Of a stretch of DNA of 64,000 bases, positions 46,433 through 56,066 are shown piece after piece (the stretch's first letter is position 1; every line of letters begins with the position of its first letter). The stretch comes from Rhizobium brockwellii (GTDB taxonomy: Bacteria; Pseudomonadota; Alphaproteobacteria; Rhizobiales; Rhizobiaceae). The notes beneath the pieces were generated by a model, which worked only from the letters and a program-made list of their open reading frames with translations, was not told where the DNA came from and did not search any database. The stretch spans positions 2,232,001-2,296,000 of the forward strand of contig NZ_CP053439.1 in the NCBI RefSeq assembly GCF_000769405.2, written 5' to 3'. The position numbers and the translations under genes are program-made.

Positions 46433-47479
46433 GTGAACACCAGAGTCGGAACGATAGGCGATGCATTGCCGCTGGTAGCGGATGCACATCCGATGATCGA
46501 CCCCTTCGGGCGGGCGGTCACCTATCTCCGCGTCTCCGTCACCGACCGCTGCGATTTCCGCTGCACCTATTGCATGGCGGAGAATATGACCTTCCTGCCC
46601 AAGAAGGATCTCTTGACGCTGGAAGAGCTCGACCGGCTCTGTTCCGCCTTCATCGCCAAGGGTGTCGGCAAGATCAGGCTGACCGGCGGCGAGCCCCTGG
46701 TGCGCAAGAACATCATGTATCTGGTTCGCCAGCTCGGCCAGAAGATCGGCTCCGGCCTCGACGAATTGACGCTGACCACCAACGGCTCGCAGCTTTCGCG
46801 CCATGCCGAGGAGCTCTATGATTGCGGCGTGCGCCGGATCAACGTCTCGCTGGATACGCTCGACCCCGACAAGTTCCGCAAGATCACCCGCTGGGGCGAT
46901 TTCGCCAAGGTCATGGAAGGCATCGACGCAGCTCAAAAGGCAGGGTTGAAGATCAAGCTCAACGCCGTGGCGCTGAAGGATTTCAACGATGCCGAGATGC
47001 CGGAGCTGCTGCGCTTCGCCCATGGCCGCGGCATGGATCTCACCGTCATCGAAACCATGCCGATGGGTGAGATCGAAGAAGACCGCACCGACCAGTACCT
47101 GCCGCTTTCGAAACTGCGCGCTGATCTCGAAGACCAGTTCACCCTTGCTGACATCGATTACCAGACCGGCGGCCCGGCGCGTTACGTCAGGGTCGAGGAA
47201 ACCGGTGGCCGCCTCGGCTTCATCACGCCGATGACCCATAATTTCTGCGAGAGCTGCAACCGCGTCCGCCTCACCTGCACCGGCACGCTCTACATGTGCC
47301 TCGGCCAGAACGACGCCGCCGATCTCCGCGCGAGCCTCCGCGCCACCGAAGACGACGCCCTCCTCCACGCCGCCATCGACGAGGCCATCACCCGCAAGCC
47401 GAAGGGCCACGACTTCATCATCGACCGCACGCATAATCGCCCAGCAGTCGCGCGGCATATGAGTGTCACCGGAGGGTAA
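46433..47479 (+). CDS. moaA: GTP 3',8-cyclase MoaA
   Basis: 348 residues, radical SAM enzyme that starts molybdenum cofactor synthesis. The N-terminal cluster is in CDFRCTYC (CxxxCxxC), with GGEPL following; the C-terminal second cluster uses [18 protein letters not shown]; the very C-terminus normally carries a GG pair and here ends VTGG, as expected. The GTG start with GGAG upstream gives the usual family length; the longer ATG frame at 46361 would add 24 residues unlike MoaA. Confidence 0.95.
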   Translation: MNTRVGTIGDALPLVADAHPMIDPFGRAVTYLRVSVTDRCDFRCTYCMAENMTFLPKKDLLTLEELDRLCSAFIAKGVGKIRLTGGEPLVRKNIMYLVRQLGQKIGSGLDELTLTTNGSQLSRHAEELYDCGVRRINVSLDTLDPDKFRKITRWGDFAKVMEGIDAAQKAGLKIKLNAVALKDFNDAEMPELLRFAHGRGMDLTVIETMPMGEIEEDRTDQYLPLSKLRADLEDQFTLADIDYQTGGPARYVRVEETGGRLGFITPMTHNFCESCNRVRLTCTGTLYMCLGQNDAADLRASLRATEDDALLHAAIDEAITRKPKGHDFIIDRTHNRPAVARHMSVTGG

Positions 47480-47579
47480 GGCGCGGTCCCGCAAAGCGGG
47501 AGCGATCGATCCAGTGAATCGATCGCAGCGCCGAACGCCCTGAGCTCAAGCGAAGGGCCGGGATACGGTGCGGCAATTT

Positions 47580-47743
47580 CCCTCTTCTCCCCAGCGGGGA
47601 GAAGGTGGCCCGCAGGGTCGGATGAGGGGGCCGCACGGCACAACCTTCATTGCCCTGCGCTTGCGCTCAGCGCATTCGCGGCTTCGCCGCTCACCCCCTC
47701 ATCTGCCCTGACGGGCATCTTCTCCCCGTCGGGGAGAAGAGGG
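47580..47743. repeat. Inverted repeat with 50-bp arms (MITE-like)
   Basis: Arms 47580-47630 and 47694-47743 are imperfect reverse complements with about 80-90 percent identity by eye. Each contains CTTCTCCCC-GGGGAGAAG, which forms its own hairpin. It lies between moaA and the convergent methyltransferase gene. Confidence 0.75.
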
Positions 47744-47756
47744 AGCCGGATCCCCA

Positions 47757-48551
47757 TCACCCAGGCTTACGCGCACAAATCGCAAACCGCTCCTGCACCA
47801 TCCGCTCCAGCCCGCGCAAAAACGGCATCTTGCGCGCCTGCGCCCAATGAATATCGCTGAGCTTGCGGTCGACGACAATATCCGTAAATCCGGCTTGGCG
47901 CAGAAGATCGACGACTGCTTCGGCCGGCATCTGGCTGGAGAAATGCACGCGTGAGCGGATCTTCTGGTGCCGGGCCATCATCTCCGGCGTCATGTGGCTT
48001 GCCGCCGGCTTGCCGGTCACCTTCGTCCAGAGCTTCTGCAACCCCTTCACCCAGGTTTCCTTGCCCATATTGCCGTCGAGGATCAGCACCTTGCCGCCCG
48101 GCTTCAGCACCGCGAACCATTCCTTGAAGGCGGAAGCTGGGTCCACCAGCGTCCAGACGAGATGCCGGTTGGTAATGACGTCGTAGCTTTCCCGTGGCTC
48201 CATCGTGTTTTCGGCGTCGCCGGACACGAAGCGGATATCGGTGCCACGCTTCTTCGCCTTGGCGCGCGCCTGTGCCAGCATCGCATCCGACCAGTCGAGG
48301 CCGGTGACCGCAAAGCCGGCGCCGTGCATCAGATGCGAGATGACGGCGGTGCCGCAGGCAAGATCGAGCGCCGCTCGCCCTTGCCCCTCGCCGAGATGTT
48401 TTCTGATCAGCCGCTGCCAGCCTTTGCGCTCCGCTTCCGAAAAGATTTCATGACCGACGCTCTGGTCGAAGGTCGCCGCCCGTTCCGACCAGAAATCGCG
48501 GATTTCATCGCGGATGGAGTAGTTCGTATTCATGGAATTCATGTGAGGCAC
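47757..48551 (-). CDS. Class I SAM-dependent methyltransferase
   Basis: 264 residues. SAM-binding motif I ALDLACGTAVISHLM near residue 62, then the GLDWSDAMLAQA acidic loop, and the post-motif LKPGGKVLILDGN. Resembles small-molecule methyltransferases (UbiE-like). The first ATG is used; the Met codons at residues 4 and 7 are alternatives. It is divergent from the iron-type ABC operon, sharing about 105 bp of upstream DNA with an IRO-like box, so it may be iron-regulated and modify a chelator. That link is inference. Confidence 0.85.
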   Translation of the reverse strand: MPHMNSMNTNYSIRDEIRDFWSERAATFDQSVGHEIFSEAERKGWQRLIRKHLGEGQGRAALDLACGTAVISHLMHGAGFAVTGLDWSDAMLAQARAKAKKRGTDIRFVSGDAENTMEPRESYDVITNRHLVWTLVDPASAFKEWFAVLKPGGKVLILDGNMGKETWVKGLQKLWTKVTGKPAASHMTPEMMARHQKIRSRVHFSSQMPAEAVVDLLRQAGFTDIVVDRKLSDIHWAQARKMPFLRGLERMVQERFAICARKPG

Positions 48552-48594
48552 CCCGGCATCGGATCAGTTTGGAAACGCTCTAAAACATAGAACT

Positions 48595-48609
48595 TGATTC
48601 ATAAAGTCA
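48595..48609. promoter_or_regulatory. IRO-box-like site (TGA-N9-TCA)
   Basis: TGATTCATAAAGTCA fits the TGA-N9-TCA consensus bound by RirA, the iron-responsive repressor of rhizobia. It lies about 50 bp upstream of the substrate-binding protein gene and about 45 bp upstream of the methyltransferase on the other strand. The consensus is short, so chance matches occur. Confidence 0.55.
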
Positions 48610-48657
48610 TATTTCTTATGCCTGCGGACATTATTCAGACCTCGGGGGAATTTCCAG

Positions 48658-49794
48658 ATGAATTTCGTGAAAATACTCGCAGTCTCCGCAGCGGCGATTG
48701 CGAGCCTATTGCCGCTTTCGGCTTGGGCGCAGTCCTTCACCGTCAAGGATGTGGCCGACCGTGAAGTGACCTTCGACAAGCCGGTCGAGCGTGTGATCCT
48801 TGGGGAAGGCCGCATGCTCTACGCCGTCGCGCCGATCGAGAAGGAAGATCCCTTCGCCAAGATCGTCGGCTGGCGCAACGATCTCTGGACCACCGATAAG
48901 GACGGCTTCAACGCCTATGTCGAGAAGTTTCCGAAGGGCAAGGACCTGCCCTTTCTGGGCAACCTGACCGACGGAACGCTGCAGACCGAGACGGTCGTCA
49001 AGCTTCATCCCGATGTGCTGCTGCTGCCGATCGGCAACAAAGCGGCCGCCGACGAGGTGAAGCTCGAAGACATGCTGAACGGAATCGGCGTGAAGATCGT
49101 CTACATCGATTTCCGCGAGCACATTCTCGCCAACACCGAGCCGAGCCTGAAGATCCTCGGCCAGATCTTCGGCCATGAAGACCGCGCCGAAGCCGTCGCC
49201 AGCTTCTGGAAAGAGCAGATGGCCCGCGTCACCGACAGACTGAAGGCCGCCAATCCTCCGAAGCCGAATGTCTTCATGTACCGCGCCGCAGGCCTGGTCG
49301 AATGCTGCGGCACCTTCGGCCCCGACAATTTCGGCCTGATGGTCGATTGGGCCGGCGGCCACAATCTCGGCTCCGATTTCCTGCCGGGCTATACCGGCTC
49401 GATCAATGCCGAGCAGGTCGTCGCCTCCAATCCTGACGTCATCGTCGTCACCGGCTCCAACTGGAGCCAGACCAAGAATGCCAAAGATTTTGTGAATGTC
49501 GGCCCGAATGCGGCAGCCACCTTCGACGACGGCCGCAAGGCGCTGAACACGCTGATGGAAAACCCTGCCTTCACCGGCTCCAGGGCGGTTGCCGGCGGCA
49601 ATGTCCATGCGATCTGGCACCAGTTCTATACCAGCCCCTACCAGTTCGTCGCCGTGCAGCAGCTGGCCAAGTGGTTCCATCCGAACCTCTTTGCCGATCT
49701 CGATCCCGATGCCACCTTCAAGGAATTCCACGAAAAATTCCTGCCGGTCGCCTATCAGCCAGGTTACTGGGTCGACGCCAAGGCGGGTCAGTAA
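48658..49794 (+). CDS. Iron/siderophore-type ABC substrate-binding protein
   Basis: 378 residues, TroA/FepB-like fold. Signal peptide to about residue 24 (ending SAWAQ). FTVKDVADREVTFDKPVERV is the usual N-terminal strand pair of FecB-type proteins; LHPDVLLLPIG and SNPDVIVVTG are the lobe connectors. Binds a ferric chelate or similar in the periplasm. First gene of a three-gene operon: the permease starts 6 bp after its stop. Confidence 0.88.
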   Translation: MNFVKILAVSAAAIASLLPLSAWAQSFTVKDVADREVTFDKPVERVILGEGRMLYAVAPIEKEDPFAKIVGWRNDLWTTDKDGFNAYVEKFPKGKDLPFLGNLTDGTLQTETVVKLHPDVLLLPIGNKAAADEVKLEDMLNGIGVKIVYIDFREHILANTEPSLKILGQIFGHEDRAEAVASFWKEQMARVTDRLKAANPPKPNVFMYRAAGLVECCGTFGPDNFGLMVDWAGGHNLGSDFLPGYTGSINAEQVVASNPDVIVVTGSNWSQTKNAKDFVNVGPNAAATFDDGRKALNTLMENPAFTGSRAVAGGNVHAIWHQFYTSPYQFVAVQQLAKWFHPNLFADLDPDATFKEFHEKFLPVAYQPGYWVDAKAGQ

Positions 49795-49800
49795 TCCGAC

Positions 49801-50871
49801 ATGGCCGAGATCGCCGCCATATCGATAGAAGCCGAAGCCGGGAGGGAGCGCTACCGCGCCCTCGCCCGGCGCAAGCTTCTGATCCTTTTTGCCATGACGG
49901 CAGTGCTTTGTCTGTCCTTCGCGGTCGATCTCGCCTGGGGGCCGGCCCGCTATAGTCTCGGCGAGGTCGTCTCCGCCCTCTTCGACCCTTCCTCCGTTTC
50001 GGATCAGATCCGCGCCGTCGTCTGGGACATCCGGATGCCGGTTGCCGTGATGGCGATCGTCGTCGGCGCCTCGCTCTCCGTCGCCGGCGCGCAGATGCAG
50101 ACGATCCTCGCAAATCCGCTCGCCAGCCCGTTCACACTCGGCATTTCAGCGGCGGCAAGCTTCGGTGCCGCCCTGGCGATCGTCACCAGCGTTCCGCTTC
50201 TGCCTGTAGCAGCCGGGCTACTGGTGCCGGTCAATGCCTTCATCATGGCGCTGATCGCCACGCTCTTCATCCATTTCGTCTCGCAGGCCCGCGGCGTCTC
50301 GGTGCAGACGGTGGTGTTGCTCGGCATCGCGCTGGTCTTCACCTTCAATGCAGCTCTCGCCTTCCTGCAATATCTCGCCTCCGAACAGGCGCTGTCGGCT
50401 GTCGTCTTCTGGACAATGGGCAGCCTCACCAAGGCCACCTGGCCGAAGATCTGGGTGACGCTCGCCGTCCTGCTGATGGCGCTGCCGCTCTTTGCCCGCA
50501 ATGCCTGGGCGCTGACCGCCATCCGCCTTGGCGAGGACAAGGCCGCGAGCTTCGGCGTCAATGTCCGCCGCATCCGGCTGGAAACCATGCTTGTGGTCTC
50601 GTTGCTTGCCGCAATACCCGTCAGCTTCGTCGGCACGATCGGTTTCGTCGGCCTCGTCGGGCCGCATATATCACGCATGATCCTCGGCGAGGACCAGCGT
50701 TTCTTCCTGCCGGGCTCGATCCTGTCGGGCGCGCTGCTCCTCTCGCTGACCTCGATCGTCTCGAAGTCGATCATCCCAGGTGTCGTCTTCCCGATCGGCA
50801 TCATTACCGCCCTGGTCGGCGTGCCCTTCTTCTTTTCGCTCATCCTCTCGAACAGGAGCCGGTCGTGGTAG
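49801..50871 (+). CDS. FecCD-family ABC permease
   Basis: 356 residues, about ten TM helices. RMPVAVMAIVVGASLSVAGAQMQTILANPLASP (partly shown) marks TM2 of FecCD/BtuC permeases; GFVGLVGPHISRMILGEDQRF is the conserved C-terminal block. Acts as a homodimer with the adjacent ATPase. Its stop overlaps the GTG of the ATPase gene by several bases, indicating coupled translation. Confidence 0.92.
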   Translation: MAEIAAISIEAEAGRERYRALARRKLLILFAMTAVLCLSFAVDLAWGPARYSLGEVVSALFDPSSVSDQIRAVVWDIRMPVAVMAIVVGASLSVAGAQMQTILANPLASPFTLGISAAASFGAALAIVTSVPLLPVAAGLLVPVNAFIMALIATLFIHFVSQARGVSVQTVVLLGIALVFTFNAALAFLQYLASEQALSAVVFWTMGSLTKATWPKIWVTLAVLLMALPLFARNAWALTAIRLGEDKAASFGVNVRRIRLETMLVVSLLAAIPVSFVGTIGFVGLVGPHISRMILGEDQRFFLPGSILSGALLLSLTSIVSKSIIPGVVFPIGIITALVGVPFFFSLILSNRSRSW

Positions 50872-51617
50872 CGCTTCAGTTGCAGTCCGTCGGCGCCTAT
50901 CACGGGCGCAAGCTCTTCGTCGAAGACGTGACGACGCCGGTGATGACATCGGGCGAGGTCGTCGCAGTGATCGGCCCGAATGCCGCCGGCAAGTCGACGC
51001 TTTTCAAGCGCATCACCGGCCTGCTCAAGGGGCCGGGCCATGTCGTCGTTGAAGGGTCGAAGACAAAAAACGCCATCAGCTACATGCCTCAGGATACCTC
51101 GGCAAACGCGGTGCTGACGGTCTACGAATCTATCCTGCTTGCCCGCAAGCAGGGCCAATCCTGGGCCGTCAGTGACAGTGACCTGCGCTTCATCGACGAG
51201 ATCATGAAGGCGCTCGATATGTCAGCCATCGCCTTCCGCGATCTCGGCGCGCTTTCCGGCGGCCAGCGCCAACTCGTCTCCATCGCCCAGGCCCTGGTCC
51301 GCGAACCGGAGATCATGCTGATGGACGAGCCAACCAGCGCGCTCGATCTTCACCGCCAGGTCGAGGTCCTCGATTTCATGCGCCGCCAGGCCCGCACCAA
51401 GGGCATGATCGTGCTGATCGCCATTCACGACCTCAACCAGGCGCTCCGCTTCGCCGACAAAGTCCTCGTCATCGCCAACGGCCGCATGCACGCCTGCGGC
51501 ACCCCCCGCGACGTCGTCACCGCCGAGATGCTGCGGGAGATCTACAGGGTCGAGGCCCGGGTGGAGAAATGCTCGCTTGACCACGACCACGTGATCGTCG
51601 ATGGGACAGCGCATTGA
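50865..51617 (+). CDS. ABC ATPase for iron/siderophore uptake
   Basis: 250 residues. Walker A GPNAAGKST, signature LSGGQRQLVSIAQ, Walker B IMLMDEPTSALD and the switch His (AIHDLNQAL) are intact. The start is GTG at 50865, with AGGAGCC upstream. Forms the importer with the two genes before it. Overlaps the permease gene. The next gene is convergent and belongs to the sugar island. Confidence 0.93.
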   Translation: MVALQLQSVGAYHGRKLFVEDVTTPVMTSGEVVAVIGPNAAGKSTLFKRITGLLKGPGHVVVEGSKTKNAISYMPQDTSANAVLTVYESILLARKQGQSWAVSDSDLRFIDEIMKALDMSAIAFRDLGALSGGQRQLVSIAQALVREPEIMLMDEPTSALDLHRQVEVLDFMRRQARTKGMIVLIAIHDLNQALRFADKVLVIANGRMHACGTPRDVVTAEMLREIYRVEARVEKCSLDHDHVIVDGTAH

Positions 51618-51642
51618 GGCTGCCAAAAATCAGTCTGCCCCG

Positions 51643-52593
51643 TCAGTCGATCAATCGCTGCGCGGTAAACTTGTCCGTAACAAGCATGTCGATCACCCCC
51701 ACGCGCAGCGCGCCTGCGATAGCCTCGATCTTTTTGGACCCGCCAGCAAGAGCAATGACCCGGTCCACCCGTTCGAGATCCTCAAGTGGAAGGCCTATGA
51801 CCCGGTCGTCCAGGGGTGTCTTGACCGGCTTGCCGTTTTTATCGAAGAAGCGAAGTGAGATATCGCCGACGGCTCCCGCTTCCGCGAGATCAGAGAGTTC
51901 GCGAGACGAAAAGATGTTGCCGGACCGTGCGAGAAGTTCGGACGGCTCGACTGCTCCGATTCCGACGATCGCAAGCGTTATGCTGCCGAACAAGTCCATC
52001 GTCTCCCGAACGTATGGATCGGCCTGCATAAGAAATTTTGCCTCTCTGGACGTCGTAACGCCTTGCACAGCGAGCAGTTTTGGCTCAGCGCCGGTCAGCC
52101 GAGCAAGCCGCGTGGTAAGCTGCGTCGCATGCGTCTGCACTGAAGGATCGCCCATGCCTCCAAGGGTTTGGACGACGTATTTCGCCTGAGCGCTCTTCAG
52201 GGGATGAATGTTCTCGACCATCTTGGAGATGGTCTGGCTCCAACTCGAAACGCCGATGATCTCCCCTGGCGCAAGCGTCACTTCCAAGAGATGAGCCGCT
52301 GCCTCTCCGATACGGGCCATGATGGCTCCGTCCCGATCTTCCGTACACTCAACGACGATCGCCTCCGGCAAATCATATTTCTCGCGAAGTGCGCTCTCAA
52401 GCTCGCTGTAGGTGCCAACGGGAGGGGTCACGCTGGTTCGCACAATATCTTCGGCCTCGGCACGCTTGAGCATGCGCGACACCGTCGCCTGCGACAGACG
52501 AAGGTGCTGTGCGATCTCCGCCTGTCGCCGTCCCTCCAAGTGGTACATCTGGGCGACCCTTGAGATGAGGCGGAGTTCATTGAGGCGAGTCAT
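51643..52593 (-). CDS. SorC/DeoR-type sugar-responsive regulator
   Basis: 316 residues. The N-terminal helix-turn-helix (about 20-45: GRRQAEIAQHLRLSQATVSRML split by the turn) joins a large SorC sugar-binding domain (about 58-315) related to phosphosugar isomerases. Such regulators respond to a phosphorylated sugar from their own pathway; EryD for erythritol belongs to this type. The promoter region carries TGAATTTTTATTCA at 52608, also found in the divergent region of the island. It is the last gene of the leftward group after the kinase. Confidence 0.9.
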   Translation of the reverse strand: MTRLNELRLISRVAQMYHLEGRRQAEIAQHLRLSQATVSRMLKRAEAEDIVRTSVTPPVGTYSELESALREKYDLPEAIVVECTEDRDGAIMARIGEAAAHLLEVTLAPGEIIGVSSWSQTISKMVENIHPLKSAQAKYVVQTLGGMGDPSVQTHATQLTTRLARLTGAEPKLLAVQGVTTSREAKFLMQADPYVRETMDLFGSITLAIVGIGAVEPSELLARSGNIFSSRELSDLAEAGAVGDISLRFFDKNGKPVKTPLDDRVIGLPLEDLERVDRVIALAGGSKKIEAIAGALRVGVIDMLVTDKFTAQRLID

Positions 52594-52607
52594 CGCTAAT
52601 CCTAGGG

Positions 52608-52621
52608 TGAATTTTTATTCA
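52608..52621. promoter_or_regulatory. Candidate SorC operator 1
   Basis: TGAATTTTTATTCA, a perfect TGAAT-N4-ATTCA palindrome, 15 bp upstream of the regulator start and overlapping the kinase stop codon. Bound regulator could block read-through from the kinase or its own promoter. Confidence 0.65.
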
Positions 52622-54081
52622 TCATTAGCCGTTGTTTCGCGTGCCGTCGAGCGGGCAAGTGCATCATTCCAGGTATTCAGAAGCACCGCTCGATCCACGG
52701 GTTCCGGGTCAATAATATGCGAGCTCCGGGGCAGCTCTGCGATAACCTGGAGATCGCTCCACAGGCCAAGTGAAAGACCCGCGAGATATGCGGCCCCCAA
52801 AGCCGAGGCCTCGGGTGCTTCGCATTGGATCACGGGATGTTCGATGAGGTTCGAGACACACTGCATCAGGAAGCGGTTCTGGCTCGGTCCGCCGTCCACA
52901 TAGAGCGCCCCGAGCTCGCCGCCGCTTTGTACTCGCATGGCGGCGATCACGTCGTGCACCTGGAAGGCGATCGAGTCGGTTACCGACCGCGCCATTTGCG
53001 CACGTGTCGTATTGAAGTTGATCTGGGAGAACAGGGCACGGGCGTCGGAGTTCCAATAGGGTGCGCCCAGTCCCACGAATGCTGGCACGAAGCCCGGTCC
53101 GCCTAGTTCGGCGCTCGCCGCAAGTTCGACAAGGGCCGCCACGTCCGAAAGGCCGAGAATGCCTGCCATCCAGGGGAGACTGGCGGCGCAAACCAAAATA
53201 TTGCCTTCGAAAGCGAAAGTCGGCTTTCCATTGAGACGCCATGCGACGGTCGTTGTGACGCCGTTGCGTGGAGGAATAAATCGCGGAAGCGTCGTCATCA
53301 CCGATGAGCCGGTTCCGAAGGTTACCTTGCCATCACCCGGCTTGAATGCTCCATGACCGAACAGCGCAGCATGACTGTCTCCGATCACGGCCATGATCGG
53401 AGTTCCATCCGGCACGCCTGGCAACCCTTGCGTCCTGCCGAAGTCGGCAGAGCTGTCGAGTACCTCGGGGAGGAGCGCGATATCCACGCCGAAAATCTCG
53501 CCAAGTTCCTCGCTCCAGCTCTGCTCCTGGAGATCGAACAACTGGCTCCTGGCGGCATTCGAAGCATCGCAAACATGCCGGCGCCCGCCCGTCAGGCAGT
53601 GGACGAGCCAACTGTCGACCGTTCCCAGCCGCACCGATCGCCCGGCCGGAATACGGTCGAGCAGCCATCGGAATTTCGAACCCGGGAACATCGGATCCAG
53701 CGGCAGTCCTGTGAGCGCCTGCACGCGGTCAAGGCGGCCTTCAGCAATGAGACGTTCGCAATCCTGTGCCGTTCGACGGCACTGCCAGCTCACCACCGGT
53801 CCAAGTGCCTCTCCCGTTTCGGCGTCCCAGGCAGTGACTGACTCGCGCTGATTGGAAATCGCCACGGCCTCGACAGCCACGTCGGGGGCGGCCTTCAGGC
53901 AGGCGTCGATCGCCTCGCAGACGGATGCGTAGAGCCGGCGTGGGTCTTGTTCGACCCAGCCTGGTTTCGGATAGGTGATGCCGACCGGAGCCGAACCCCT
54001 GCCAACAATTTCTCCCTTTTCGGAAACCAGAACTGCTTTTGAATTGGTCGTGCCCTGGTCAATGGCCAGAATTGCCCGCAT
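52615..54081 (-). CDS. FGGY-family carbohydrate kinase
   Basis: 488 residues, related to xylulokinase, glycerol kinase and erythritol kinase. The ATP-binding first motif AIDQGTTNSKAVLV, GDSHAALFGHGAF in the middle, and the FGGY signature region ALYVDGGPSQNRFLMQ are intact. Start at MRAILAIDQG with GGGAGG upstream. In this setting it most likely phosphorylates a ketopentose or a polyol. Located between the regulator and the transketolase pair, all on the minus strand. Confidence 0.9.
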   Translation of the reverse strand: MRAILAIDQGTTNSKAVLVSEKGEIVGRGSAPVGITYPKPGWVEQDPRRLYASVCEAIDACLKAAPDVAVEAVAISNQRESVTAWDAETGEALGPVVSWQCRRTAQDCERLIAEGRLDRVQALTGLPLDPMFPGSKFRWLLDRIPAGRSVRLGTVDSWLVHCLTGGRRHVCDASNAARSQLFDLQEQSWSEELGEIFGVDIALLPEVLDSSADFGRTQGLPGVPDGTPIMAVIGDSHAALFGHGAFKPGDGKVTFGTGSSVMTTLPRFIPPRNGVTTTVAWRLNGKPTFAFEGNILVCAASLPWMAGILGLSDVAALVELAASAELGGPGFVPAFVGLGAPYWNSDARALFSQINFNTTRAQMARSVTDSIAFQVHDVIAAMRVQSGGELGALYVDGGPSQNRFLMQCVSNLIEHPVIQCEAPEASALGAAYLAGLSLGLWSDLQVIAELPRSSHIIDPEPVDRAVLLNTWNDALARSTARETTANDE

Positions 54082-54148
54082 TCTATCCTCCCAGATCAGA
54101 CGGCAGCCGGGACGACAGAAAGCGTCCGGGCTGATCACGTGATCCCAG

Positions 54149-55105
54149 TTACTTGCGCCTGATCAGCGACTGCGCCGCGTCGGCGATTGCGGACGGCGCC
54201 ATCCCGAATTCGTCGAGCAGGAATTCTGCAGAACCGGTCGGAGCGTAGACGCCGGGAACTCCGAGACGTTTCATCGGGACCGGAGCATTGTCGACCACCA
54301 CTTCGGCTACCGCGGAACCGAGCCCGCCAAAAATCGAATGCTCTTCGGCTGTGACGATCGCTCCGGTTTCCTTCGCCGCGGCGATGATGGCGTCCTCGTC
54401 GATCGGACGAACCGTTGCAAGGTTGAGCACTCTGGCGTTGATGCCGCGTTCTGCGAGAATCTCGGCAGCCTTTAGGATTCGATGAGTCAAAGTGCCGTTT
54501 GCAATAAGGGTGAGGTCGGAACCCTGGCGAAGGAGGTTTGCCTTGCCAAGTTCGAACTTGTGACCCTCCGGAAGGAGATCAGGCACACCGACGCGAGACA
54601 GCCGCAGGAAACAGGGGCCGTTATAGGCCGCGGCCCATTCAACCGCAGCAGCTGTTTCGATGCGGTCACAAGGCGCAATGACCGGAAGATTGGGCAGAAC
54701 CCGCGTCCAGGCGAAGTCCTCGATCGAGTGATGGGTCGGGCCGAGTTCGCCATACGCCATTCCAGAAGAAATGCCGACCAGCTTGACGTTGGCATTCGAA
54801 TACGAAATATCGGCCTTGATCTGCTCCAGCGACCGTCCCGTAAGAAACGGAGCGGCGGCGCACACGAACGGAAGGCGTCCGCCATTGGCGAGGCCTGCTC
54901 CAACCCCCACCATGTTCTGTTCGGCGATACCGACATTGACGAGGCGCTCTCCAAACTTCGCCTTGAAGCCGCCGAGCTTGGAGGAACCCACGGAGTCGTT
55001 GCAGACGGCAACGATCGTTTCGTTTTCGGCTGCCAGCCGCTCAAGCGTAGAGGCGAATGCGTCGCGGCAATCGTAGAGCTTGGGTGCGTTTATTGGCGCG
55101 TTCAT
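54149..55105 (-). CDS. Transketolase, C-terminal subunit
   Basis: 318 residues. The pyrimidine-binding domain of a split transketolase, with VGIAEQNMVGVGAGLA holding the catalytic Glu, then the transketolase C domain (RVLNLATVRPIDE, TAEEHSIFGGLG). Pairs with the N-terminal subunit encoded just upstream; the start ATG overlaps that gene's stop by one base (TAATG) with GGAGG ahead, favouring equal production. Transfers two-carbon units between sugar phosphates. Confidence 0.93.
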   Translation of the reverse strand: MNAPINAPKLYDCRDAFASTLERLAAENETIVAVCNDSVGSSKLGGFKAKFGERLVNVGIAEQNMVGVGAGLANGGRLPFVCAAAPFLTGRSLEQIKADISYSNANVKLVGISSGMAYGELGPTHHSIEDFAWTRVLPNLPVIAPCDRIETAAAVEWAAAYNGPCFLRLSRVGVPDLLPEGHKFELGKANLLRQGSDLTLIANGTLTHRILKAAEILAERGINARVLNLATVRPIDEDAIIAAAKETGAIVTAEEHSIFGGLGSAVAEVVVDNAPVPMKRLGVPGVYAPTGSAEFLLDEFGMAPSAIADAAQSLIRRK

Positions 55106-55914
55106 TACAGTGCCTCCGACAATTCTGCCAATGCGATTTCGTATTGTTCCTTGCTCGGTACCTTGTGGTGCCAGTCGACTCGGTCTTGCATGAACGAGAT
55201 TCCATGCCCCTTGTTGGTGTGGGCCACGATGCAATGCGGTCTCGATCCCCGGTGTTCGAGGGCTGAAACGACTTCGCTCATATTGTTCCCATTGATCTCG
55301 GTGACTTCCCAATCGAAAGCTTCAAGCTTCGGACGAAGCGGGGCGAGATCGTTGGTTTCCGCCAGGGCGGCGCCCTGCTGGAACCTGTTGTGGTCGATCA
55401 CCAGCGTCAGGTTATCGAGCTTGAACTGCGCGGCCGCCATGATCGCTTCCCAGTTTGAGCCCTCCTGCATCTCACCGTCGCCGGTGACGACATAGGTGTG
55501 ATATTTCGCGCCAGAGAGCTTGGCGGCTTTTGCCATTCCTATGGCGACTGGAAGACCGTGGCCGAGCGGCCCGGTATTCGTTTCGACGCCAGGAACCTTG
55601 TTGCAATTTGGATGCCCGTTCAGCCTCGAATGCGGCTGCAAGAAGGTGGAAATCTCTTCCTCCGGGATGAAGCCGCGTTTTGCGAGCGTCACATACAGAG
55701 CGCATGCAGTATGTCCCTTCGAAAGAACGAACCTGTCGCGGTCGGGGTGCTTCGGCTGATCGGGCCAAACATTCAGCACACGAAAATAGAGGGCAGTCAA
55801 AATGTCGATGACCGACATCTCCCCGCCAATATGGCCGGCGCCCGCTTCAAAGACCGCCTGGAGATCGCGCAATCGGATCTCGCGAGCGACCCGCTCGAGT
55901 TCTGTCGTATTCAT
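55105..55914 (-). CDS. Transketolase, N-terminal subunit
   Basis: 269 residues with the thiamine diphosphate domain. GDGEMQEGSNWEA is the metal and diphosphate motif; FVLSKGHTACALY and GPLGHGLPVAIGMA are standard. The two-gene form is common in sugar islands, distinct from the single-chain housekeeping enzyme. First gene of the leftward operon; candidate operators 2 and 3 lie before it. Confidence 0.93.
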   Translation of the reverse strand: MNTTELERVAREIRLRDLQAVFEAGAGHIGGEMSVIDILTALYFRVLNVWPDQPKHPDRDRFVLSKGHTACALYVTLAKRGFIPEEEISTFLQPHSRLNGHPNCNKVPGVETNTGPLGHGLPVAIGMAKAAKLSGAKYHTYVVTGDGEMQEGSNWEAIMAAAQFKLDNLTLVIDHNRFQQGAALAETNDLAPLRPKLEAFDWEVTEINGNNMSEVVSALEHRGSRPHCIVAHTNKGHGISFMQDRVDWHHKVPSKEQYEIALAELSEAL

Positions 55915-55926
55915 GGATTCCTCTCA

Positions 55927-55940
55927 TGCATAAATATTCA
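55927..55940. promoter_or_regulatory. Candidate SorC operator 2
   Basis: On the minus strand TGAATATTTATGCA, one base off the TGAAT-N4-ATTCA palindrome, 12 bp upstream of the transketolase N-subunit start. Confidence 0.5.
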
Positions 55941-56066
55941 GTTATCAATATTTTTGCACAAGACGCCGATTAGTCAAGCCCTTTAAGCAATGCGTCGGCA
56001 GTTGCAAGTCTATCAAATCCTATTGACAGCCCGGAGGCAACTTGTTAATGAATTTTCCAGCATTAG

